Assembly (NCBI GenBank): GCA_951640165.1
Contig: OX621238.1
Location: 22,344,001-22,408,000, forward strand
Source: Pseudoips prasinana
Taxonomy: Eukaryota; Arthropoda; Insecta; Lepidoptera; Nolidae
Length of the DNA stretch: 64,000 bases
Direction of reading: 5' to 3'
Shown: positions 22,512-34,400 of the stretch, piece after piece
How the letters are laid out: every line of letters begins with the position of its first letter
Numbering within the stretch: position 1 is the stretch's first letter
Position numbers and translations under genes: made by a program
The notes under the pieces: generated by a model
Databases searched by the model: none
Seen by the model: the letters and a program-made list of their open reading frames with translations, nothing else
What the model was told of the DNA's origin: nothing

Positions 22512-22717
22512 TACGAAGCTAGACGTGCTTCACGAATAATAGGTAGATTACTACATTTATGTAAAGGCGAATAAATGAAAAGACAACCGGTCAGTTTAAC
22601 GTATGAAAGTATATTATTAAAATAAATGATCTTATGAGCTAGGTACAAATACAATAATTAGGTTGCACGCGTACACCATATACGGAAAGTTCAATATACA
22701 CTTAGTCATACATCACA
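22512..22717 (-). repeat. Gypsy 5' LTR
   Basis: 206 bp, with the terminal TGTGATG on the element strand next to the AGAT target duplication at 22718-22721. Confidence 0.95.
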
Positions 22718-22721
22718 AGAT

Positions 22722-23195
22722 CGCACCCAGTTAAAATTAAAAATGTAAAAAGTGAGCCATCTTTAGTCGGTTAAGATCAGAGCTCTTACATTTATACACC
22801 CAAAAAAACTATCCTGTAATGGATTCCACTAGGATCACACGTAGAAACAGCAAATTTTATGTGAGTGAAAAGCTAACATCGTGTTTTAGATCAATCGATT
22901 TTCTTTATATAATTGTTCACCCAACGCCACTATAGTGTTTACTTCTGTTACTAACGGTGCAATAAATATAAATATATCAACAATCAGAACTACGTTAGTC
23001 ACGACATCGTCTCTTTGTTAAATAGATAGCTAAGCTATTAAAACTCTGGTACATATAATATCATACACGGATTATTGAGACCACCTAGTGTATGATAAGC
23101 AATAATTAATTATCATTTTTTTATCTCTTCAATAGGATAAAAAATATCTTGTTATGTTAGGCCAGTGTTACATTCGCGGCTAGTGTCGCGTGCTA
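22722..23195. other. Intergenic, no feature recognised
   Basis: A/T-rich sequence between the gypsy target site and the composite repeat, with no plausible gene. Confidence 0.5.
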
Positions 23196-24380
23196 TTCAT
23201 ATTTGTATGAAAATCAAAATTTCGGGCGTGGAAATTTTCCACGCTTATATAAAAACAACAAAGGTAATCATTAATATTAATAGTATCCCTAGTCTTGTTA
23301 TAGACCAAATATTATACTTAGTATCGTTTGGTTACTTGATTATAATTTATTTAATATTATAATCAATATTATTAAATATTTGGTACCCAGGTACCCTGGG
23401 TAACCTGGGTAGGTAACCCAAGGTATGGAAATACTTAAAATGATAATCTCAACTTAAATCCATACAAACATAGGTTATCTGGATAAAATTGCAACCTTTT
23501 CCTACCAAACATAAAGAACTTTGATCATATACAAATATGTACTTACTTTTTCAACCTTTTCATTAAACCCCGCCAAATCGAGCGCGAAGCAACACTGCCG
23601 TACCATCCTTTTCTGGAACCATTTCGCCGCATTTTCAGGCCCCTGTTTGAGAACCTTTGGATGGGACCAGAACGCTGAAATTTTCGTCACATAGTAAGCT
23701 GAAATCCAAAATTTCAAGTCAGTAAATCATTTAGTTCCGAAGCTATGTAAAAGCAAAGTTTCACATTTTCGACACTGACACATGATCATCAAAATAGAAC
23801 TGGTACTTCCCATTGACCTAGTGCGCTGACATTTGGTACATAGGTAGAGTTTAACGCCCACATTGAGGAAAAACTATCAAAACTAGGATCATGGAAGATT
23901 TGGACTACACTGGTGACCCAGATGCGAATCCGTAAGAGCACACCCAAACTATTAGCGTTATCGACCGCCTGTCTTTGCAAAATTGGTTTTGCGTAGTAGG
24001 ACTCTGCTTTTAATATGAATATAAAATTAAAATTACCATATTTCTACTATCTTTAATCTTGCCAATAAACACTCTGCTAATTTCAGTATAAAATAATCAG
24101 CTTTCTGCAAAAAGAAGTGAAATCCCACCAAAACATTCTGTAAAACAATAGCCAAGTCCCGATGGAGCTGCTTGTTTATCTCTAAAAAGTAATGAAATCT
24201 CTGGGCAAAGTTGAACCAAGTCTAAGTTTCCTTACTACAATTATTATAAAGGTTGGGTAAAAAGTCTTTTCGTATTATAGTATGTATGAACTTGTCATAA
24301 TATCTGTTTGGCTATTTGTATCTGACTGGTTTTGGTATCATTGAAAGTTTAAATTTTAAAGAACATAATTCAAAATTCAA

Positions 24381-25860
24381 AATGTGTGAGTTTAATTTAT
24401 TTTTTGTATTGTCAAGACGAGTGAATCTAATGAAGAAATTCGATACATTTAAAAAATTTACTACAAAAAAAAACCGGCCAAGTGCGAGTCGGACTCGCAC
24501 ATGAAGGGTTCCGTAGCAGCAAGTATTTCAGTTGATTAAATGAAAGCAAATTGCGGTTTATGACGTATTAAAAAAAACTACTTGCTAGATCTCGTTCAAA
24601 CCAATTTTCGTTGTTAGTTTCTATGGTAATGTACATCATATATTTTTTTTAGTTTCATCATTCTCTTATTTTAGAAGTTAGAGGGGGGGACACTCATTTT
24701 ACCACTTTGGAAGTGTCTCTCGCGCAAACTATTCAGTTTAGAAAAAAATGATATTAGGAACCTCTATATCATTTTTGAAGACCTATCCATAGACACCCCA
24801 CATGTATGGGAATGATGAAAAAATAATTTTTGAGTTTCAGTTCTATGTATGGCAACCCCCCAAAATTATTGTTTTTTTTTCTATTTTTGTGTAAAAATCT
24901 TAATGCGGTTCACAGAATACATCTACTTACCAAGTTTCAGTAGTACAGCTTTTATACGGACGGACTGACAGACAGACAGACATGACGAATCTATAATGGT
25001 TCCGTTTTTTGCCATTTGGCTACGGAACCCTGAAAAGGTAAACATGCAATGCAAGCCGAGAAAAAACTTTGCGATGTTTATGTATAGTACAGTACAGTGC
25101 AGTATCTGTGAGAGTAGCACAAAATTGGTTGAAGCGGTTTACTTAAATACGGAAATTTCGGTGTCAAAGATGCACGTCGCTCTGGTCCCCCTATTAAAGA
25201 TAAAATGGATGCCTTTTTTTTTAAACTTGAACGAGATCGGCATATCGGTAATTGCGACGTAGCTGAAGAACTGGGAATTGATCACAAAAGGTTTGACGCA
25301 TTTGAAAAAACTGGATACACAAAAAAGCTCGATATTTGGGTACTTCACGAGCTCAATAAAATAGACTTAATGAACCGTGTACTCCTTTGTGATTCTTTAT
25401 TACGACGTAATGGAACCGAACCATTTTTGAAGAAGCTGATAACTGGTGATCATAAATGAGTCACGTACGACAAGAACGTGCTAAAAAGGTCGTAGTCAAA
25501 GGCCAGTCAGGCTTCACAGACTGTGGCGAAACCCGGGTTAACTCGCAAGAAGGTGATGCTGTGTGTGTGTTGGGATAGGAAGGGCATTATTGATTATGAC
25601 CTCCAGGCAGGACCATCGATTCTGAACTGTATTGCGAACAACTGATGAGATTAAAGCAAGTTGAGAGAAAGCGGCCGGAATTAATCAACAGATGGGGTGT
25701 GGTTTTTCATCATGATAACGCTAGACCTCACACATCTTTAGCCACTCAGCAAAAATTAAGAGAGTTAGGCTAGGATGTGTTAATGCATCCGCCGTATAGT
25801 CCTGACCTTGCACCTTCAGATTTCCACCTGTTTCGGTCACTTCAGAATTCTTTATCAGGT
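24381..25860 (+). pseudogene. Mariner transposase remnant A
   Basis: Frame pieces carry the mariner order: an N-terminal helix-turn-helix region split by the insert, DVAEELGIDHK, LDIWVLHELN, the first catalytic region LITGD, the second Asp in HHDNARPH, and the third region PYSPDLAPSDF with the DD34D spacing. Several frameshifts and stops (for example TAG after LRELG) abolish function. Best placed in the cecropia-type mariners on the WVPHEL-like motif, at moderate confidence. Confidence 0.85.
24471..25035. mobile_element. CR1B-like/SINE-like repeat inserted in mariner A
   Basis: Opens AACCGGCCAAGTGCGAGTCG and closes GCTACGGAACCCTGAAAA, with GACAGACAGACAGACATGAC before the end. Mariner B at about 48024 reads through the same point without it, so the boundaries are known from an empty site. 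The ends form a partial inverted pair (GGGTTCCGTA and TACGGAACCC). The family is widespread in Lepidoptera. My linking it to CR1B 3' ends is from memory. Confidence 0.7.
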
Positions 25861-26139
25861 TAACATCACGAGAGGACTGCCAAAACCACTTGTCGCGGTA
25901 TTCTGATCAGAAGTCCCAAAATTTCTATAGCAAAGGGATCATATCCCTACCTACAAGATGGCAAAAAGTTATCGAACAAAATGGTACCTAGAAACTTAAG
26001 TTTAATGTAAATAAACAATATTAATAAATGTTTTGAATTTTCTTAAAAAATGCAAAGAAACCTTTTCCCCAACCTATTACTTAATGTTATGTGACTTAGC
26101 TGTTGAAGAAATTGCATTGTCAGTAAAGAAATTGCTTTT

Positions 26140-26560
26140 TTTGGTAAGGCAGGGGGAATGCCTACGCATGCCACCCGCTAAAAGTATCTGCGGGTGGGTG
26201 TGTCGGACTCGCACCGACTAAACCTAACCTGCCGTGGACTTCTTCTAGCGCCTGATAGGGGGAGCCCCGGGAACGCGGGTATGCTGCTCCGGTGCCCCCC
26301 TTTTGCGCCGTGTCCCAGATGGTCGGGACACGCACCCGGGGAGGGGTGTGAGTTGCCCTCCCCATTTGCCGACTCCTGCTAGTACGGCACAGCGACTGCG
26401 CCACAAACAGTTCGCTGTCATCCCGGGGCTGCTTGCACGCGGCGTCAGTTGAGGACACCTCTCATTCTGCCACCGCAGTCCCGAGGGGGGTTGGGCTAAC
26501 AGCTGCCGCTGCCGTCCCGACACCTCCTCCGTCTGCGAGCAGGGTCGGCTCGTATACTCA
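26140..26560 (-). repeat. GC-rich repeat module, copy A
   Basis: A very GC-rich block inside an AT-rich region, repeated at about 57590-58000. On the minus strand both copies conserve the reading CKQPRDDSELFVAQSLCR before frames diverge, so it may be the 5' end or ORF1 start of a LINE. No named domain is recognised. Confidence 0.6.
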
Positions 26561-26842
26561 CTATATACTAAGTACTCACTATTTACCAAGTTGTACTTAC
26601 TTATTTTTATTTTATTTGGGAAGCTAACAGCTACATTCTATTGGTGACAAATTTTGATAAATAAATGCCAATCACAAGCTTCCACTACTAGTTAACAAAA
26701 TGGAGGCATCTCCGGTCTATTTAATTAATTACAATAATTGGCCATTTGTATACCCAATAGTACTATACAAAGATTTATTTTACTAATTGATTAAAATTTG
26801 GACATAGTCCTTCCGAAAATAATGCATCCATCCCTCTAGGTT

Positions 26843-27551
26843 TCAACTTAGTTTGTCTCGGTAGACATCCCGGGTGGTTGCTCTAGGGTTCCTATAAGTA
26901 ACTGTTTGGTTTTCGAGACACGGTCTAAAGTCAAACCGTATATGTCTGTGGTCTGACAATGACGGCTCATCGCTGAATGTCCAGTCGTGCAGTCTCCTGG
27001 CTATATTGTCTGTAGCGAATGTAATATCTAACACTTCCTCTCTACTGGTAGTGACAAATGTCGTGGTAAGTGGTAAGAAAACTATGAAGTAATTCTCCTC
27101 TACTGTTGATGTCGCTGCTGCCCCAAGCTGTGTGGTACGCGTTGGCATCGGCTCCAACGATGAGTTCAGGGTTGTTGCGGCGAGCATATTCGACCACACG
27201 CTCAAGCTCTACGCTTGGGTCCTTAGTTTCATAGGGAAGGTATGCTGAGCACACAATTGCCTTTATCCCTTCCCACCCTTTAAAAGTGACATACGCTGCT
27301 AAAAGGTCATCACTGCATACCTCTGCAACAGGTACCTAATTAATATTTTTGTCAAAGATGATACATGCTCTGGGTCTTGTGGCTCCGGTATTGTTTAGTA
27401 ACTTACCAGCAGCACTGAATCCCCGAATGTAGTTTTCGAGTACCCAGGGTTCCAGTATGAGGGCGATGTAGGACTCCTGCTGCGAGAGGCTTTTTTCCAT
27501 CACAGCACTGGCAGCCTTTGCATGATGGAGATTTGTCTGCACCACCCTCAC
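26843..27551 (-). pseudogene. R1/jockey-type LINE endonuclease fragment
   Basis: Minus-strand frames at 27551-27336, 27254-27042 and 27205-26843 read an APE-type endonuclease: an N-terminal QTNLHHAKAAS, then LILEPWV, GADANAYHTAW, LDITFATD and SDEPSLSDHRHI (the catalytic SDH). A stop at 27338-27336 and a frame change near 27060 break it. It stops at about 26840 without any reverse transcriptase, which is odd because LINEs usually lose their 5' ends. Confidence 0.82.
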
Positions 27552-27714
27552 ACAGCTAGTATACCTACCTATATACCTACCTAACGCTTTTATTCAACAT
27601 AGTAAAAACATTTCAAGTTCCAACAAAGCATTGGTGTCGCAAGTCCATAGAAAATATATTTATTAGTCCTGTGCTCAAGACGATTTTGGTAAATGGGTGA
27701 ATTTCAACAAGAGT

Positions 27715-29980
27715 TTTTTTTGTATCATTTCGGTAGATTTTTTTGAGTTCAATGTTATCTACATATTTTTAGTGATAAATAAAGCTTTAGCCTATTTTAT
27801 AACATTGTGCGTGAGTGGACACCAAATATCATAAAACTTACATAAATATTTAAGGATGAATTTTTAAGAGTCCACTGAAATTATAAGTGTCTAGCGAAAT
27901 TATATAAATGACCACCGAAATGATAGACTGTGCACCGGAATTCATTAAATCCACCGAAATGATACAGCTAAGAACAAACGTGCCGGGCAGCCAGGGTACC
28001 GTACTTTGTTAGGTTTGATTTCCACAAATTTTAGATAAACACTGAGACAGGACAGTACACAGTTATTTTAATATTATCATTAATATACAGATATTACAGT
28101 TAGTATTACATATATCATTCTTTGAGGTTACAATAACCCCAAAACCTGATATTAATGTAATGTAATGTTTATTATGATATGAATGAATTGTTTTTTTACT
28201 TATTATATTATAACCTATGCTATTTTTTCTGGTTGTTGTTGTGTGAAAATGTTGGAAAACTTAATAGTAAATGCTGGTAACCATAAATAAATATGTTTGT
28301 ATGCTTAATGTGTTTTGAACTAATACTAATTTACTTGATATATTTTCAAAAGAGTTAACTAAGCGCGATTAGGAAGCTTAAAGTTTCTGTTTAATATGAT
28401 GGCTGCATTTGTAAGTGATGCCATTAATAGTAAAACATAATGTCTCTAAGAGAAAAATGCTAGGTAAAATTCAGTTAAATTGGTAACTAGACGAGAATAG
28501 TGTTTCTACAGGTATATAAGTAAAACTTCTATAACTAAATCAACTCTTATATTTTTAAAACTCAATTAATGAATTAGAAACATCATGAAAATATCTTATT
28601 AGTAATAGCTTAGTACTTTTAATTATTTTACATAAACATATGAAACATAACAGAAACCAAATTGAGATCACGTTATTCTTAAATTACTACAACAATAGAG
28701 AATCGTACATATACAAATAGAACAAAAACCAACAGTTTTGTTCTACGTAATTACTTATACATTATTGCGAATTATTACTCCAATTAATCAATCTTTCTGG
28801 ATACCTATTTACGAGTAGGTTCCAGTATGTAGCTAGCTTAAAAAGATTGAATTTTTGAAGATAGATTTTCATAATATTACTTTAAATCACACAATCATTT
28901 ATCAAATTCACTAATCAGCTTCTTTTATGACTATAAATATAGTTTTTTAATTTAAATATGTACCTACTAAACAAGTCTTCTTTAATTATTACACCACAAC
29001 ACGTCTTCACTGCAATTATTATAAACATCAGTCTAATTTTGTAATCATATCAAATATTATTTACTCATAATACATGTCATAAAAATAAAGGTAAGTAACT
29101 TACTTATAATGAAGGTAAACCCTCGAAATAATTATTATGTAGACAAATAGTAGATATAAAAATCTACACTGACACACACACTCATCACATTATCGTTGAG
29201 CCGAACAAATGTGTATCTAAAGTATATCCATGTACTTACTACATAGATATATGTTTATATTATACACCTTAAACACAAATATACCCAACAAATACACCCG
29301 AATAATAAAAAAAATACATTACAATACTATGACTTTGTATTTGACACAAGGATCTCTAAAACTTTATGGTTTTATCATTTCGGAGATACAATTCATTCCG
29401 GTGGACTGTAATTGGTATAACAGTTCACCGAATCCACTGAAATGATAACACTGAGATGATAAAATAGAGGTTAGTTCAATATTTAACTCCGAAATAAATT
29501 ATTAAAAAAATATGAACACTACTCTAACAAAACAGTACTTACGGCGAAGTTAATACATAATTTTGATCAAATTAGACAGCCACCGAAATGAAACTATTTT
29601 TGTCCCCATATCACTGAAATGATAAACTTACTTTTTTGGTGGGAAGCCGCAAGACATTGGGACCAGTGCGTTCATGCCGAGATCTTGAGTCGGACTGATC
29701 CGAAGTGAGGAAAGTTGACAGAGGCGTAACAGCGCAATGTTGACGTGGCTATTCTACTAAAACTTACTGTCCTCTGAAATGATAACTTTTTTCCAGACAA
29801 AAGTTGACTGCCTGTCAAATCCATGAGAAAGAAGATAAACAAACAAAAATAGTTTTATTTGATCGAGTATATTATAATTTAATGATAACAAAATTGATTT
29901 AAGTCTATATTACGAATGTATTTGCAGAGGAAGGTATTTTATGAGAGGAATTGGGTTCAGGACAGGCCACCGTGATGATA
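27715..29980. repeat. AT-rich tract with clustered CCACCGAAATGATA motifs
   Basis: Variants of CCACCGAAATGATA occur near both ends: about 27722 (inverted), 27872, 27892, 27912, 27933 and 27951 on the left, and about 29371 and 29390 (inverted), 29434, 29449, 29580, 29611, 29771 and 29967 on the right. The 1.4 kb between is AT-rich with no gene. It looks like a large non-autonomous DNA transposon with subterminal binding sites, but no clean terminal repeat or target duplication was found. Confidence 0.5.
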
Positions 29981-30164
29981 AAATAACACTTTGTAATTTT
30001 TTTTTCGGTCTAACAGAGGTTAGAAATCTGGATTTTTTTTGTCAAGGTATAGAAGTACATTCGTTGCTGAGAAAAAATATGTAAAATAAAAAATTTGCAC
30101 ATTGCACTACCGTTCTCAGGTTTGCCGTGTATTTTTCTGGTTGGGCAATTCACCCAAATAATCC

Positions 30165-31493
30165 TGCCGGGAGTCGGGACCCCTACACCTTCGAGTATAT
30201 GTGTAGCTGTAGGTATTACAAACATAAGCGCACTACATCTTAGTTCACTTCACTGTCGCCTATATGTCAATTGCATTCAAGGTGACAATTTAGAGAACGC
30301 GGCAACGTGCATTTGGCCTATTGTGACCTAAGCAAGTCCACTGATCGCACACGCCGTTAGTTTTCTATGCCGAAATGTTCATGTAACGTCTCACGGGTCA
30401 TAAGAAATACGTTCACGGTGACTTAGAATTGCATACGATCAAGCATTGGATGAAAGAAAGAAAGATTTTCCAAATACAACACTAGTCATGGTATACTGTG
30501 TAACCTTAGCCTTTTACTATTAGGTAAGATATCAAGTTTCGGATACCACAACATATATAAATTCAAGATATTGAATAAATCTGCACACGTTGGACAGTAC
30601 GTGCAATCGGTGAGTTAGTGTGTTTTAATTTATTTACATAATTACTTCATCGGCGGATAAGCCGGAAGACTGCTGGACAAAGACCTCCACTAAAAATCTC
30701 CACAGTTGCCGGTATTGCGCTACCCGCATTATATACATGAAATCAAATCAATCTTTCTAAAATTAATTAATTTATCGATCGCACAACGCCATTAGATGCT
30801 CACTGCTGTCTGTGAATTGTTGGGATGACATTTTGAAAAGCGTCTCGAGAATGTAGAACTAAGTTTTCGTACCAATGCAGTACCTATTGTTAGTTAGGTA
30901 TCGGTATGAAATCTAATGATGTCATTGAGCTATTAATAGCCTTAATGAAAACTTGTTTACCTATTCGCGACTTAATAATGAAAGAATACTGGGTATCATA
31001 CCAACCAAAAGACGTCCACGGCTGGGCCAGGCTCTTCACCGATCTCTACAAAGGAATTGTGTCCATTATTTGGGGGATATGCCATAATCGCCAAGTTTGG
31101 CAGATGGGTTTGTGATTGGCTTTGGTGCTCATAGAACTAAGAAAACCCCTGCTGCCCGTTCAACATCGCGGCATCGTTACAAAAACACATCAGCCGTCAA
31201 TCCAGAAACCTACATTTATTTTTGGAGACGCAACTATTCCACATAAAACGTTAGGTTCAATATTTGTCCATAGTGGTTTAATTTAAGCTAAGTGTTGTCT
31301 GTCAAGCGTTTAGTCGTTGAGTAATTCACGACACAGTGTTATTTTTAATATCATTGAAGGTTTCACTAAACCTGACAAAAAACTTAACAAAACACATTAA
31401 TGTTTGGCCGTCTTAAAGTGAACACAACAACTTACAAAGATGCAAATGATATTGGGACAACTTTTTGGTGATATATGCAATGTAAATGTACAG
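30165..31493 (+). promoter_or_regulatory. Glucanase 1 upstream region, duplicated at 61030-62415
   Basis: About 1.3 kb shared with the second gene copy, from GGGAGTCGGGAC to the first coding exon. It holds an RTE-like fragment (about 30640-30720 and 31005-31170), the TATA box and a non-coding exon. A TGTACAG acceptor lies directly before the ATG exon. Confidence 0.65.
30554..30560 (+). promoter_or_regulatory. TATA box of glucanase 1
   Basis: TATATAA, with likely transcription start near 30585 and a donor CAATCG/GTGAGT at 30609/30610. The same box (61417-61423) and donor (61472/61473) are kept in copy 2, which supports a non-coding first exon of about 25 nt or more. Confidence 0.6.
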
Positions 31494-31495
31494 AC

Positions 31496-34400
31496 ATGTG
31501 GTCAATGTTGGCGGGTGTGCTCGCGGTCGCGTCGCTGGCCTCAGCGTGCACAGTGACGACAGTCAGTGGATCCTTCGCTCCTTCCGGTTTCTGCGCTGGT
31601 GACCTCATCTTCTCAGACGAATTCGAGGACTTAAACCTCGAAAAGTGGCAGCATGAGAACACACTCGCCGGCGGAGGTGTAAGTATCTATCAATTGCCTT
31701 AATTTTTATCGCCGAAACTTGTTAGATTCATTTATGAAGATGAGGCGTCATGCTCATGATAAGGTAAGTTGTTAGAGTGGGCTACATATCAAAGAAACAC
31801 GATTTCATGAACACTCATATTACGACTGGCTCGTTAGCGTGATTGGTAGATGCTTGCCTTTCACGCCTCTGGTCTTGGGTTCGATTCCCACCCAGGACAG
31901 ATATTTGTATGCATGTTTGTCCTGAGCTTGGTAGTAATTATTTATCTACATAAGTATGTATTTATAAAAAGAAAAGTAATATATTATTATGTAGTATATC
32001 AGTTATCTGGTTTCCATAGTACGAGCTCTGCTTAGTTTGGGATCAGTTGGCCGTGTGTGAATAATGTCCAAGGATATTATTATTATATTATTAAACATTT
32101 ATATGTTGCTCCTTACAATTATCTTCAATGGGTACGAGTGAGTAATGAGGCGAGAGAATAATTGATGAGTGTGCCGTGCCGCTCAACCGCTTTATCAGAT
32201 TTAAAAAGGCTCATTAGTTTATGGGTCATAAACTGATGAGCCTTTTTAAATCTGATAAAGCCGTTTAATACAGTCGACTTCTGTATTAAATGAATAGAAA
32301 CCTAATATATGAGACTCCTAATACGTTCTGACCGACAATTGATCAATAATCCATTGGTAAATTACCTTAATAATTTCTTTTAAATTTTATTCCATTTAAC
32401 GGGACTATATTGTTTGCACCAACCTAAAAAAATTATGATTATAGCTCAACACCCTGTACCGCTTATATAGTATTTCACCGTAACTTTAGAAGACCACTCT
32501 TTTTGTAGACACCACACCTTGATTCAAATAAGGCCCTGCGTTTTATACTAAGTGACCAATAAATTTCGGTTTCAAGTTACTACAGAGAACAATATTATTT
32601 TTTTCTTCAAGTAATCCTTTATGCCTTGTAAAAAATTATAAGGAAATAAAAATACTTCATGTATAATCTAATAAATAAATGTGAATGTAATAGAACCTTA
32701 TTGTTTCCTGTAGTGTTTAAATATCCTAAGCATTCTTCTTACCTTAATGTCTGTCCTGTTGGTTGTTTCTTTAGTATTCCTTATTAATTGATAAATTTTA
32801 ATGCATACAGTGATAAATAATATATATTAATTCAATTCGTATTTTTTCCAGAACTGGGAATTCCAGTACTACAACAACAATCGTACGAACTCCTTCGTCC
32901 ACAGCGGTAACCTGTACATCCGGCCTTCATTAACTGCTGACCAGTTCGGAGACAACTTCATTACCTCTGGTCATCTCAACGTAGAGGGCGGTGCTCCAGC
33001 CGACAGGTACGAGGCTACCAAACAAAATCCATAAATAATTTTCAGATTTATGACGAGCATTACGTCAATCCTTACTAATATTATAAATGCGAAAGTTATT
33101 CTGTCTCTTTGTCGCACTGTCGTTCTTTCACGCCAAAACTAATGAACCAATTTAAATGAAATTTGGTACACAAATAGTTTAGAGCCGGAGGAAGAACTTT
33201 AGTTTAGAGCCGGAGGAAGGAAGCTACTTTTTGATGTGAAATAGGGTTGTAAGGCGTTGAAACTTATTTTATTGGGCTGTTTATGTCAATATTTTTTGTC
33301 TGATGTCTGTGCCACACGCATGCGAATACTGATTTTCGAATGTTACCTAAAGACACTATTCCACGCGGACGATGTCGCCGGCGCAGCTAGTACTTTTATA
33401 TGTTTTAACTTATTCTTCAATCTTTGAAGACGTGTAGTATACCTATTATTTATGTTGTGTGTATTTCTCTAATTAGAAAAGAAAATTTGTATTTTAAATA
33501 TGGACCTATCCAAATTTTTCCAGGTGCACTAATCCACAATGGTGGGGTTGCGAGCGTACCGGCACACCCACCAACGTTCTGAACCCAGTCAAAAGTGCCC
33601 GTATTCGTACTGTCGATTCCTTCAACTTCCGATATGGGCGTCTTGAAGTACGCGCCAAAATGCCTGCCGGTGACTGGCTCTGGCCCGGTAAGCATAGTTT
33701 CACCTATATTTGTTATATAAATGATTGTTCAGAAATTAAACCAATTTTCTGGGTAGCTAGAAAAGTGTAATGATTGAATATTTTAGGAACTAACTCTTTC
33801 AGCCGGTCTGTTACAATCCTCAAGCACTACCTAAATTTTGTAGAATATGCGTTTGAAATTGCGCCACTTAATCGAGACAGCTAAATGTTTAATTTTGCTG
33901 CTGGTTTAATTGGGCTGCACTTATATTGAAAATCAGACTAGCCGGATTCTACACATCTAACTTAATTCTATCGTTGGATCCCGCTACAAATTTAAACCTA
34001 CCTAAAAAGTATTACGGGATATTAGGCTGCGTTTCAACCGGAGACGTGCAAGGTCCTTGAGCAGTGGGAGAAACCGTAGCGACACTGCGAAATGATGTGA
34101 TTTTCCACCAGAGATGTGTGATGAAGCTAACCGATACAAGGAGGTGTAGTGAGCTGGCAACGCTTTCTCGTAGCTATCTCACGCACACGTTCCTTGTTTA
34201 CGTACCTCGTGCATATTCGTTTGTTGTGTATACAGGCCTAATACACCGGTTATCGTGATCGACGTTTAAATGGATGAAGGTTAAAAACGAATAAATCATT
34301 CGTTCATTCGGCTTCCATGAGCACATGTGACGTTACAAACGGTCCGGAATCGATTTACAACGTTGAAGCCGATTGAACGAATAATCTAGATCATTCGTTT

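Larger units (their letters stand above)
16706..22717 (-). mobile_element. Complete Ty3/gypsy LTR retrotransposon
   Basis: Two 206-bp LTRs (16706-16911 and 22512-22717) enclose about 5.6 kb and are flanked by a 4-bp duplication AGAT (16702-16705 and 22718-22721). The LTRs start TGTGATG on the element strand. I count one mismatch between them (near 16889 versus 22695). Right after the 5' LTR comes TGGCGACC, a tRNA-like primer site, as used by 412/mdg1-type elements. A purine run AATCAGGGGGATGA precedes the 3' LTR. The gene order is two small ORFs, gag without a zinc knuckle, protease, RT, RNase H, integrase. One stop and two frame changes interrupt it. Confidence 0.95.
24252..26074 (+). mobile_element. 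Mariner element A (inactive)
   Basis: It starts GGTTGGGTAAAAAGTC and ends in an inverted CTTTTCCCCAACC. A TA follows the right end, as for mariner targets. The inner sequence encodes mariner transposase pieces on the plus strand. A 0.56-kb repeat has inserted near its 5' end. Confidence 0.88.
23196..26552. repeat. Composite repeat, copy A
   Basis: About 3.4 kb that reappears, with two large insertions, at 41693 to about 57995. Shared landmarks are TTTGTATGAAAATC near the start, GGTACCCAGGTA and GGTAACCCAAGGTATGG, GACACATGATCATCAAAATA, TGAAATCCCACCAAAACATT, a mariner, and a GC-rich end. Similarity is high but not perfect, so this is an older segmental copy or a composite transposon. Confidence 0.8.
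31679..32851 (+). other. Glucanase 1 intron 1
   Basis: Holds a family-1 SINE and a near-perfect hairpin (32190-32260). Similarity to copy 2 continues to about 32583, then ends where copy 2 has a LINE insertion. Confidence 0.65.

Noticed and set aside
23390..23425. Repeated GGTACCC/GGGTAACC words considered as a regulatory site
   Set aside because: The same words are in composite copy B, so they belong to the repeat. No known binding site is implied.
31475..31495. Upstream ATG of the glucanase at 31475
   Set aside because: It would add MQCKCTD before a good signal peptide, and a conserved TGTACAG splice acceptor ends at 31493, so the upstream ATG is probably intronic.
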